From: DATKMG01 sp035541995
GTDB taxonomy: Bacteria; Acidobacteriota; Terriglobia; Versatilivoradales; Versatilivoraceae
Assembly (NCBI GenBank): GCA_035541995.1
Contig: DATKMG010000043.1
Coordinates: 1-8,168, forward strand
DNA length: 8,168 bases
Direction of reading: 5' to 3'
The notes below the pieces were generated by a model. The model was given only the letters and a program-made list of their open reading frames with translations, had not been told where the DNA came from and did not search any database. Position numbers and translations under genes: made by a program. This document shows, one piece after another, positions 1 through 5,708 of the stretch (its first letter is position 1; each line of letters begins with the position of its first letter).

Positions 1-18
1 GGCCAGAATATTCTGGCC
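1..18. repeat. 18-bp perfect palindrome at the window edge
   Basis: GGCCAGAATATTCTGGCC is its own reverse complement over all 18 bases. As RNA it could form a 6-7 bp hairpin with an AT-rich loop; as DNA it could be a dimeric-regulator site. It lies about 85 bp beyond the stop of the minus-strand glycosylase gene, so it could also be part of that gene's transcription end. Any T-run after it on the minus strand would fall outside the window. No T-run follows on the plus strand. The palindrome is seen directly; its role is unknown. Confidence 0.5.
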
Positions 19-102
19 GTCTGGGTATTGAGGAGAGAACAACGCGCTGCGAGACGCAATCCCTATTACCCATATTTCATTTTAACCCCTGGAAGGATGA
101 TG

Positions 103-807
103 TCAAGGATGGGGTTGAACCAGTTGGCGAGCTCGATCGAAGATCGAATCGAACATAGGAGCCGTGAGTTTCCCGGTGAATGTATTCTGCTGACTGGGAT
201 GAAAGGAAGCGATCAGCGTTTTTCCGGTTGCCAGCTGAATTTCCAGACCGTGTCGGAAATTGGGCCGGCGTGGGGGACTGTCCACGTGGATCAGGCTCCA
301 TACCTGGTCGAATGCGAGCTTCCCCAACGCTATGATCGCCTGGGCTTGGCGCAGCAGCTGTAATTCACGGATCAGATAGGGGCGACAATTGATAATTTCC
401 TGCGGAAGCGGTTTGTTTTGGGGAGGAGCGCAATGCAGGACTGCGGTAACATAGCAGTCGATCAGTTCCAGACCGTCACCCCGGTCAGTTGCTACCGGTT
501 GATTGGCAAACCCATGGGCATACAGCGACCTGTAAAGCCAGTCGCCACTCCGATCTCCTGTAAACATACGGCCAGTCCGGTTGCCCCCATGGGCGGCGGG
601 AGCCAACCCCACAATTAACAATTGTGCGCCCACTTTTCCAAAACTCGGAACGGGCTTTCCCCAGTATTCGTAGTCTTGGAACCGGGCCACCTTTGTTGAG
701 GCAATTTTCTCGCGCCACTTAACCAGCCTTGGACAGCGACGACATTGGCAAATGGTCTCTTGCAAGATGGGGACGGATTGAATTAATTGAACATTCTTCG
801 AATTCAT
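103..807 (-). CDS. udgB: Family 5 (UdgB-type) uracil-DNA glycosylase with a 4Fe-4S cluster
   Basis: This 234-residue protein is predicted to excise uracil and other deaminated bases from DNA, starting base excision repair in the cytoplasm. The active-site signature GLAPAAHGGNRTGRMFTGD spans residues 67-85. Having Ala rather than Asp or Asn after GLAP is the hallmark of family 5 (UDGb) and separates it from family 4 (UDGa). The second motif, HPSQQN, starts at His203. Four cysteines fit the iron-sulfur cluster pattern: Cys22-X2-Cys25 near the N terminus and Cys126-X14-Cys141. Length is about normal for the family. The ATG at 807 is the only plausible nearby start, but its Shine-Dalgarno is weak (ACGAG directly upstream). 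The gene follows csp on the same strand, with the csp terminator between them, so it probably has its own promoter in 808-887. I found no convincing promoter boxes there. The family call is secure; the exact substrate range is inference. Confidence 0.93.
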   Translation of the reverse strand: MNSKNVQLIQSVPILQETICQCRRCPRLVKWREKIASTKVARFQDYEYWGKPVPSFGKVGAQLLIVGLAPAAHGGNRTGRMFTGDRSGDWLYRSLYAHGFANQPVATDRGDGLELIDCYVTAVLHCAPPQNKPLPQEIINCRPYLIRELQLLRQAQAIIALGKLAFDQVWSLIHVDSPPRRPNFRHGLEIQLATGKTLIASFHPSQQNTFTGKLTAPMFDSIFDRARQLVQPHP

Positions 808-887
808 CTCGTGTAGATTGGAGCAAAAAGGACAAAAAGAATCCTGCGGCTGCGGGAGGGGGTAATGACTCCAGTGCGAAAAGAAGA

Positions 888-914
888 GGCCCTGAGACCG
901 AAATTCTCAGGGCC
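888..914 (-). terminator. Hairpin terminator of the cold shock gene
   Basis: Two perfect 10-base arms, GGCCCTGAGA (888-897) and TCTCAGGGCC (905-914), flank a 7-base loop. Read on the minus strand, the hairpin lies 24 bases after the csp stop codon and is followed by the T-rich stretch CTCTTCTTTTC. This fits a Rho-independent terminator for csp. No T-tract follows on the plus strand. Confidence 0.8.
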
Positions 915-938
915 GCCTGACACTTTAGAGATAGACTC

Positions 939-1157
939 TTAGGCTTGGGGCGTTTTGATTACTTCTTGAGCCTGCAAACCTTTAGGACCTTGTACCACCG
1001 TGAATTCGACCTGCTGGCCTTCTTCAAGGGTACGATAACCATCGGCTTGGATGGCGGTGTGGTGAACAAACACATCGCCGCCCTGGGACCGTTCAATGAA
1101 CCCGTAGCCTTTGGCGTTGTTGAACCACTTCACTCTACCTGTCTCTCTACTACTCAT
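939..1157 (-). CDS. cspA: Cold shock protein (CspA family, single CSD domain)
   Basis: This 72-residue OB-fold protein belongs to the CspA family, which binds single-stranded RNA and DNA and acts as an RNA chaperone. The family opening GRVKWFN is at residues 7-13. RNP1 is KGYGFI (16-21) and RNP2 is VFVHH (29-33); these carry the surface aromatic residues that stack on nucleic acid bases. The C-terminal half (EEGQQVEFTVVQGPKGLQA) is also typical. The longer reading from 1178 adds seven residues, but its extra codons contain the likely ribosome site GAAAGGGG. I therefore prefer the ATG at 1157, which gives the usual csp N-terminal length. The gap from the purine-rich site to that ATG is rather long, at about 11 bases. 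The gene is monocistronic, with a strong promoter, a long leader and its own terminator. Which paralogue this is, and whether it is cold-induced, cannot be told. Confidence 0.95.
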   Translation of the reverse strand: MSSRETGRVKWFNNAKGYGFIERSQGGDVFVHHTAIQADGYRTLEEGQQVEFTVVQGPKGLQAQEVIKTPQA

Positions 1158-1313
1158 TCGCTTCGAGACCCCTTTCAAATCATCAAAAATCTGTCGTACA
1201 TGTTCTTGAAATTTGAAGAAGCCTCGAAACCTAAGCCTGCCCTGAGACGATCATAAAGCAACCTCGGTTTTCGACCTGCTTTCATCATCAAATCCCTAAA
1301 AACATTACAACAA
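1158..1313 (-). promoter_or_regulatory. Long 5' leader of the csp mRNA
   Basis: The stretch from the predicted csp start site to the ATG is about 155 nt with no gene on either strand. Long untranslated leaders are characteristic of cold shock mRNAs, where they act as RNA thermosensors or stabilisers. The 9-base sequence TTTGATGAT (minus strand) occurs twice, at 1284-1292 and 1179-1187, near the two ends of the leader. No homology to the E. coli cspA cold box is claimed. Confidence 0.5.
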
Positions 1314-1320
1314 GTGCGAC

Positions 1321-1348
1321 AGTATACAAGAAAATGTCCGGCTGTCAA
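1321..1348 (-). promoter_or_regulatory. Sigma-70 promoter of the csp gene
   Basis: On the minus strand a perfect -35 box TTGACA (1348-1343) and a -10 box TATACT (1326-1321) are separated by 16 bp. This is the best promoter match in the window. Transcription would start near 1313. It points only at the csp gene. Confidence 0.8.
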
Positions 1349-1572
1349 GGGGGTTGTATTCCATCCCTAATTGCGCGGACCGTTGGGAAGGGAAGGATGT
1401 AAGTTCTTTGATACCCCTCAATCGAATTCTCTTATCGGCTCGAAAATAGCGAAGCCTTAGTTGAAACGAGCGGTTTAAAACAGGACAACTTGGTTTATAC
1501 TCAGGTCGGTGCAAGGGCGGTTGAAGAAGGGGTTCTCACCAGTCCAATTCTTGAGAAAGGAACCTGACGACG
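1349..1572 (+). promoter_or_regulatory. Region upstream of xdhC with a candidate -10 box
   Basis: No gene is seen in this 224-bp gap between the divergent csp promoter and xdhC. A TATACT hexamer at 1496-1501 is a reasonable -10 box for xdhC, about 72 bp before the start codon. The -35 region at normal spacing (GGTTTA or GTTTAA around 1472-1478) is poor, so the promoter is tentative. Downstream, TTCTCA (1533-1538) can pair with TGAGAA (1552-1557), and GGTTC (1531-1535) with GAACC (1560-1564). Either pairing would cover part of the xdhC ribosome site AGAAAGGA. Confidence 0.3.
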
Positions 1573-2376
1573 TTGGAGAGAAATGTCGATATTTACGAGG
1601 AAATTGCGAACTTACGACGAAAGGGCAAGCGAGCTGCTCTGGCAACGATTATCCAGGTCCGAGGATCGGTACCCAGCTTTGAAACTGCCAAGATCCTGGT
1701 GCACGAAGACGGCTCAACGGTGGGAACCGTGGGGGGAGGATGTGTAGAAAACGACGTTTGGAAAGCCGCACGGCAGGTCATGTTTGAAGAGCGTCCACGC
1801 CGGCTCCTTTTTGACTTGACCGATTCTTCAAACCTGGAGACAGGACTCATCTGCGGGGGTAAAGTGGAGATCTTTATAGAGCCGATTCTGGCAACTCCAA
1901 CCGCTTACATTTTCGGGGCCGGACACATTTCGAAGTCAATGTCTAAGATTGCTACCCTGGCCGGATTCAACACAGTCATCATTGACAATCGTGTTCAATT
2001 TGCCAATGCCGAGCGATTCCCAGAGGCAGTAGAAATTTACTCCAACACGTTTGAAGAGGCCTTTGATAAGGTCAAACCCAATGAATTTTCTTACTTAATC
2101 ATTGCGACTCGCGGGCATCTGGAAGACCAGAATGTATTACGCTGGGCTGTGCGAACCCAAGCACGGTACATCGGTATGATTGGCAGTCAGTTTAAGAGGA
2201 AAGCCATCTTTCAAAACCTGAAGGAGGAGGGGGTCACAGAGGCCCAGCTTTCCCGGGTGTTCTCCCCCATGGGTATTGACATTCAAGCGATCCTGCCGGA
2301 AGAAATAGCAGTGAGTGTCGTAGCCCAATTGATTAGTATTCGAAGGTCCCGGCCGGTCGCTATGGGTCCAAAATGA
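1573..2376 (+). CDS. xdhC: XdhC/CoxI family molybdoenzyme maturation factor
   Basis: This 267-residue protein matches the XdhC/CoxI family. Its members bind molybdenum cofactor, promote its sulfuration and help insert it into xanthine-dehydrogenase-type molybdenum hydroxylases. The N-terminal XdhC_CoxI domain (about 10-105) carries RGSVPSFETAK (30-40), the GGGCVEN motif (54-60) and LICGGKVEIFIE around Cys94. The C-terminal Rossmann domain begins with the nucleotide-binding loop FGAGHIS (114-120). It continues with ATRGH, GMIGSQFKR and the family ending FSPMGIDIQAILPEEIAVS. Translation probably starts at TTG 1573: an in-frame stop lies at 1552-1554, GAAAGGA sits 11 bases upstream, and no other start occurs before residue 70. 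No molybdenum hydroxylase subunit or mobA-like gene is visible nearby, so its client enzyme is unknown. The stop overlaps an ATG (ATGA at 2373-2376). Confidence 0.9.
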   Translation: MERNVDIYEEIANLRRKGKRAALATIIQVRGSVPSFETAKILVHEDGSTVGTVGGGCVENDVWKAARQVMFEERPRRLLFDLTDSSNLETGLICGGKVEIFIEPILATPTAYIFGAGHISKSMSKIATLAGFNTVIIDNRVQFANAERFPEAVEIYSNTFEEAFDKVKPNEFSYLIIATRGHLEDQNVLRWAVRTQARYIGMIGSQFKRKAIFQNLKEEGVTEAQLSRVFSPMGIDIQAILPEEIAVSVVAQLISIRRSRPVAMGPK

Positions 2377-2491
2377 ACCTTACAAAAGAAGTTGCAAAAT
2401 TCAAGGAGCTGTAGAAAATAACCATACAGAATGGAGGGCTCCATTTCGATAAGGGAAATCACAATTGAGGATTCTCGTTGCCGGAGGACGC

Positions 2492-2809
2492 ATGGCGTAT
2501 TGCCCAGAATGTGGCGCTGAATTTCGGGGTGGGATTCGTCGATGTCCCGAGTGTTTAGTGGATCTGTTGGAGGAATTGCAGGAACCCAGCGAAGATGATT
2601 CCTCGGAAGACAATCTGGTACAGATTCAAACCGCCAGCAGCGCCGAAGAGGCCAGAAAGGTCAAGGACCTGTTACAGCGGCATGGGGTCCTTTGCGTAGT
2701 TGAATCCATGGGGACCGCGAAGAACGCAGCCCCTGTGGGACTTAAGGTCCTGGTAAATCGGAAGGACGAACCCAAAGCACAAGACCTCATCAAGGGGCAA
2801 ATTGGATAA
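2492..2809 (+). CDS. Zinc-ribbon plus DUF2007 small protein
   Basis: This 105-residue soluble protein has two parts. Residues 4-21 form a compact zinc ribbon with two CPEC knuckles (Cys4, Cys7, Cys18, Cys21). After an acidic linker (31-40, rich in Glu, Asp and Ser), residues 42-100 resemble DUF2007, the 'putative prokaryotic signal transducing protein' fold: VQIQTASSAEEARKVKDLL, then VLCVVES, then GLKVLVNRKDEPKAQDLI. A longer reading from TTG 2465 is possible. The ATG at 2492 is better placed because GGAGG (2483-2487) sits four bases ahead of it, whereas nothing comparable precedes 2465. The gene lies 115 bp after xdhC on the same strand and may be cotranscribed. No enzymatic residues are evident. 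The molecular role of DUF2007 proteins is not established, and none is assigned here. Confidence 0.85.
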   Translation: MAYCPECGAEFRGGIRRCPECLVDLLEELQEPSEDDSSEDNLVQIQTASSAEEARKVKDLLQRHGVLCVVESMGTAKNAAPVGLKVLVNRKDEPKAQDLIKGQIG

Positions 2810-2820
2810 ATAGTTTGTTC

Positions 2821-2845
2821 GGATCCAAGCCAATGGCCTGGATTC
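2821..2845. terminator. Hairpin between convergent genes, possible bidirectional terminator
   Basis: GGATCCAAGCC (2821-2831) pairs with GGCCTGGATTC (2835-2845) around a 3-base loop. On either strand this gives ten pairs, counting one G-U wobble, plus one A-C mismatch. It lies 11 bp after the zinc-ribbon gene and 28 bp after the DAHP synthase stop, just where two converging transcripts must end. Neither side has a strong T-run, so termination efficiency is uncertain. Confidence 0.45.
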
Positions 2846-2873
2846 GCCTCAGTGGCTGGGCCAAGATCATCTT

Positions 2874-3893
2874 CTAAAGTCGTTTTCCCTCAACGACCAG
2901 GTACTTTTTCACCTCCCGCATCATTTCTTCGAACTCTTCCGGCAGCAGAGACTGCTGGCCATCGGAAAAGGCTTCTTCCGGATTAGGGTGGACCTCGACC
3001 ATCAATCCATCCGAGCCCACAGCCACGGCTGCCTTGGCTACCGGAGTAATCAGACTTCGCTTTCCAGTGCCATGGCTTGGGTCAACAATAACTGGCAAAT
3101 GTGATAGCTGTTTCAAAGCGGGAACCGCAGAAATATCCAGTGTATTGCGGGTATAGGTTTCGAAGGTGCGGATGCCCCTTTCACAAAGGATCACATTGGC
3201 ATTGCCTTGGGACACAATATACTCTGCCGACATGAGACACTCTTTTAAGGTTGACATCATGCCTCGCTTCAACATCACCGGCTTCGTCACTTTACCCAGG
3301 CGTTTGAGCAAGGCGAAATTCTGCATGTTGCGTGCGCCCACCTGGAAAATGTCAGTATATTCACTGACCAGGTCAATGTTCTCGGGGCTGATGATCTCGG
3401 TGATTATTTTCAAACCGGTCTTTTCTCTTGCTTCCGCCAGTAATTTCAAACCTTCCTCTTCCAAGCCTTGGAAATCATAGGGTGAAGTTCGGGGCTTGAA
3501 AGCGCCGCCTCTGAGGATCTTTGCCCCAGCAGCCTTTACTCGCTGGGCCGTTTCCAGCAGTTGCTCACGAGTTTCGACTGAACATGGCCCAGCCATCACC
3601 ACAAACTGGTCTGCGCCAATGGTGAATCCGTCCATTTTGATGATCGTGTCTTCCTTCTTGAGCTCCCTGCCCACCAGCTTGAAGGGTTGAAGGATTGGGA
3701 TGACCGATTCCACACCCGGAACCGATTCCATAACAGAAATGACTCGGTCCTTCTCTCGACCGTCGCCTACAGCTCCGATAACGACTCTTTCTTCTCCATA
3801 AATCGGGTGGGCGATGTAGCCAAAACTCCTGATCTTCTCGCAGACATGTTCGATCTGTTCCTTTGTGGCCTGGGGACTCATTGAAATGATCAT
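2874..3893 (-). CDS. aroF: 3-deoxy-7-phosphoheptulonate (DAHP) synthase, class I-beta with regulatory ACT-like domain
   Basis: This enzyme condenses phosphoenolpyruvate with erythrose 4-phosphate to DAHP, the first step of the shikimate pathway. At 339 residues it matches the Thermotoga maritima type in length. Residues 1-70 form a ferredoxin-like domain that in the Thermotoga enzyme mediates feedback inhibition by tyrosine and phenylalanine. The TIM barrel follows, with GPCSVE (102-107), RGGAFKPRTSPYDFQG (128-143), KRGM (209-212), DPSHGTGKR (271-279) and EVHPNPEEAFSDGQQS from 300. The four metal ligands are Cys104, His274, Glu300 and Asp311, each two positions beyond the ligands known in T. 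maritima. The ATG at 3893 has AGGAG six bases upstream (3904-3900), so the in-frame TTG one codon earlier is not needed. No other aro, trp or tyr gene is adjacent, so it appears monocistronic. No leader-peptide attenuator was seen. Confidence 0.96.
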   Translation of the reverse strand: MIISMSPQATKEQIEHVCEKIRSFGYIAHPIYGEERVVIGAVGDGREKDRVISVMESVPGVESVIPILQPFKLVGRELKKEDTIIKMDGFTIGADQFVVMAGPCSVETREQLLETAQRVKAAGAKILRGGAFKPRTSPYDFQGLEEEGLKLLAEAREKTGLKIITEIISPENIDLVSEYTDIFQVGARNMQNFALLKRLGKVTKPVMLKRGMMSTLKECLMSAEYIVSQGNANVILCERGIRTFETYTRNTLDISAVPALKQLSHLPVIVDPSHGTGKRSLITPVAKAAVAVGSDGLMVEVHPNPEEAFSDGQQSLLPEEFEEMMREVKKYLVVEGKRL

Positions 3894-4161
3894 CAAGAAC
3901 TCCTAAGAAAGGGACTTCCATCCATTGGTGAGCCAAGTTTGATGTCATGGCCCTGCCCCTGCGGGGGAAGTCAAAAGCTAGAAAGTGGCCGATGATCCCT
4001 AACCCCAGCAGGTGCTTGGCGGGACAGGAGTGTCTCCCCTGCAGTCGCCTGATGCGCCCCTACTCCCACAACGCAGAAATGAACGAGGGCTTATGGGCGT
4101 TGGTCTCACCTTTAATTGCACTGCCTCCTGCAAGGTAACTGACCCGAGCTTCCGAAATGGA
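3894..4161. other. Intergenic region between the ANTAR and DAHP synthase genes
   Basis: This 268-bp gap separates two minus-strand genes. I see no convincing gene in it. A small G+C-rich hairpin, CCCC-TGC-GGGG, occurs at 3956-3966. It has no T-run after it in the minus direction and is not a clear terminator. No good sigma-70 boxes for the DAHP synthase were found: TTGACT is present on the minus strand near 3971-3976 but lacks a -10 at normal spacing. Confidence 0.4.
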
Positions 4162-5406
4162 TTACTCTTCCTTCATCTCTGCGGCCAGGATTATGGCTTC
4201 CGAAATCTCACGCATCGACTTGCGCAAGTTCATGCTCTTAATTTGAATCCGACGATAGGCTTCTGCCTCCCCGATCCCCTCGCTCCGAATCAAGATGCCT
4301 TTAGCTCGCTCGACGAGCTTGCGGGTCTCGAGCTGTTCCTGCATGGCCATGGTCACGCTCATCAATTTGGTATTCTCAACAGCTACTGCCGCCTGGTTGG
4401 CCACCGTAGACAGTAGTTGCACCTCTTCATGGGAGAATACCCTTTCCTTGGACGTGTAGAGATTGAAGACACCGATGACTTTGTCTTTAATCATCATAGG
4501 CAGGGAGATCAGCGAACAGAGCCCTTCCCGCTTAGCCAATTCCGGGTGCATGTAACCTTCTGCCTGAGTCACGTCTCGGATGATGAGGGGTTTTCGGTTG
4601 AGAACCACGGTTCCAAGCAGGCTCTTCTTGACCTTGATGTTAGGCTTCGTCTTGTAATCTTCACTCCGGCTTTCAGAAGCCTTGATGACCAATTCGTCGG
4701 TCCTCTCGTCTACTAACATGATAGAACAAACGGGAGAGGTCATGGCTTCGGCAACCATGCGAACGATCAGGTTCAGCATATCATCCAGATAGTGATGTGA
4801 CGTAATTGTCTTGCTGACGTTGGAGATTGTCTCCAGTTGCATGGCTTTTCGCTTCGTTTCTTCGTAAAGGCGGGCATTCTCAATGGCACCACCGACCTGA
4901 CTGGCAATGGTCGTAAGGAGAGCGATCTCGCCCAGGGTATGGCGATGGAGGCGGCGATGCTGGACGTTGATTACTCCAATCACTTCGTTGTTAGTAATCA
5001 CGGGTGCCGACAAAAAGGCCTGGTAACGATCCTCTGGCAAGTTGTGGAAGAGCTTGAAGCGAGGATCATTGTACGCTGCTTTGTGGATTGCAACCGGCTG
5101 TCTTTCCCGGGCCACCCAGCCGGTAATGCCTTCACCGACTTTCACCTTGATACGGCCAATGATCTTGGGATGGGGATTCTTAGAAGCCCTGAGGATCAAT
5201 TCTTCGTTGGCCTTGTCCAGCAGGTAGAGCAAGCAGGAATCCCCCCGGGTGACCTGATTTACCAAGTCGATAATATGCCGCAAGACCTCTTCGAGGTTTA
5301 AGTTGGAGCTAATGGCCTGGCTAATCTTATGGAGAATCTCGATTTCCAGGGATTTCAACCTTAGGGCCGTTTTCAGCTTTCCGACGGATTCGGATGATTG
5401 AGCCAT
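4162..5406 (-). CDS. GAF-GAF-ANTAR sensory RNA-binding antiterminator
   Basis: The 414-residue protein contains two GAF domains (about 37-180 and 203-348), usually small-ligand or redox sensors. A C-terminal ANTAR domain follows (about 356-410) with the conserved core LVERAKGILIRSEGIGEAEAY. ANTAR domains bind paired hexaloop hairpins in nascent mRNA and prevent terminator formation. Most characterised ones are activated by a receiver or other sensory domain. There is no receiver, kinase or membrane segment, so the protein is cytoplasmic and should sense through its GAF domains. No heme or cyclic-nucleotide signature is obvious. The open frame extends upstream to GTG 5454. I prefer ATG 5406, with GGAGG in the preceding 20 bases although 13 bases from the ATG; the start is uncertain by up to 16 residues. 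The RNA target was not found. It could lie in a distant operon or in the protein's own leader. Confidence 0.88.
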   Translation of the reverse strand: MAQSSESVGKLKTALRLKSLEIEILHKISQAISSNLNLEEVLRHIIDLVNQVTRGDSCLLYLLDKANEELILRASKNPHPKIIGRIKVKVGEGITGWVARERQPVAIHKAAYNDPRFKLFHNLPEDRYQAFLSAPVITNNEVIGVINVQHRRLHRHTLGEIALLTTIASQVGGAIENARLYEETKRKAMQLETISNVSKTITSHHYLDDMLNLIVRMVAEAMTSPVCSIMLVDERTDELVIKASESRSEDYKTKPNIKVKKSLLGTVVLNRKPLIIRDVTQAEGYMHPELAKREGLCSLISLPMMIKDKVIGVFNLYTSKERVFSHEEVQLLSTVANQAAVAVENTKLMSVTMAMQEQLETRKLVERAKGILIRSEGIGEAEAYRRIQIKSMNLRKSMREISEAIILAAEMKEE

Positions 5407-5501
5407 TCTCTTGTTAAAGCCTCCAAGATATCCGGGCGATGGCCACAGATTCACTCTGGCGCTTGCAGGATAGGCCCTTTAGCACCCTCAGAGTGCAACG
5501 G

Positions 5502-5512
5502 ATCATATCATA
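5502..5512 (-). promoter_or_regulatory. Tandem -10-like hexamers upstream of the ANTAR gene
   Basis: On the minus strand TATGAT occurs twice, overlapping by one base (5512-5507 and 5507-5502). Both match the sigma-70 -10 box at five of six positions. Upstream -35 candidates are weak; GTGCAA at 5530-5525, 17 bp from the second hexamer, matches three of six. A start near 5495 would give a leader of about 90 nt to ATG 5406. Tentative. Confidence 0.3.
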
Positions 5513-5525
5513 GAGGTACCTCGTT

Positions 5526-5544
5526 TGCACACGACGTGGGTGCA
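5526..5544. promoter_or_regulatory. Hyphenated palindrome, possible operator
   Basis: The sequence is TGCA-CACG-A-CGTG-GG-TGCA. The inner nine bases CACGACGTG are palindromic around a central A, and an outer TGCA pair flanks them with a two-base offset. It lies at the -35 position of the tentative ANTAR-gene promoter and could be a repressor or activator site. The symmetry is seen directly; the function is inferred. Confidence 0.35.
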
Positions 5545-5576
5545 CGCGGGTTCTAATTGCCTGTTCTCGATGTTTT

Positions 5577-5675
5577 TCTGAATTCTCAAGCGAGCCATGT
5601 TCCTTCAGTCTCGATAATCCGTGTGTAGAAGGAGAATTCGGATTTCGCAGATACCTTTGTTCCCTCCATCGGGAA
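5577..5675 (+). promoter_or_regulatory. Structured region ahead of the 52-aa ORF and response regulator
   Basis: Three stems can be drawn. Stem A pairs 5577-5587 with 5632-5642, centred on GAATTCTC/GAGAATTC (11 bp with one G-U). Stem B pairs CGA-AATCCG (5612-5621, one bulge) with CGGATTTCG (5639-5647). Because both use 5639-5642, A and B exclude each other. A third hairpin, TTCCC-TCCATC-GGGAA (5660-5675), has a six-base loop and ends 23 bp before the ribosome site. No T-run marks a terminator and no clear promoter was found in this gap. The structures are seen by eye and their energies were not computed. Confidence 0.3.
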
Positions 5676-5708
5676 TTGTCGTATCATAATGGGTAACCGG
5701 AGGAAGCC

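Noticed and set aside
3565..3948. 127-aa minus-strand frame overlapping the start of the DAHP synthase
   Set aside because: It is an out-of-frame shadow of a gene with intact catalytic motifs and a good ribosome site. Its translation is low-complexity in His, Arg and Gly and matches nothing known to me.
3956..3966. CCCC-TGC-GGGG hairpin as terminator of the ANTAR gene
   Set aside because: The stem is only four pairs with no T-run on the minus strand, and it lies almost 200 bp after the stop codon.
3947..4138. 63-aa plus-strand frame in the gap between the ANTAR and DAHP synthase genes
   Set aside because: It has no good ribosome site, biased composition and no recognisable features. A chance frame is more likely.
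4012..4416. 134-aa plus-strand open frame overlapping the end of the ANTAR gene
   Set aside because: Most of it lies antisense to the clearly coding ANTAR region, it shows no recognisable domain, and no convincing ribosome site precedes it.
4837..5301. 154-aa plus-strand open frame inside the GAF-domain gene
   Set aside because: It is wholly antisense to the first GAF domain. The minus-strand protein has clear family motifs and this frame has none.
5660..5675. Hexaloop hairpin as an ANTAR target
   Set aside because: The loop is TCCATC on the plus strand and GATGGA on the minus strand. Neither has A at position 1 with G at position 4, and no second hexaloop stem lies beside it.
5590..5675. 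27-codon minus-strand frame starting ATGGAGGG in the divergent gap
   Set aside because: It has no ribosome site and no recognisable features, and it overlaps the structured segment.
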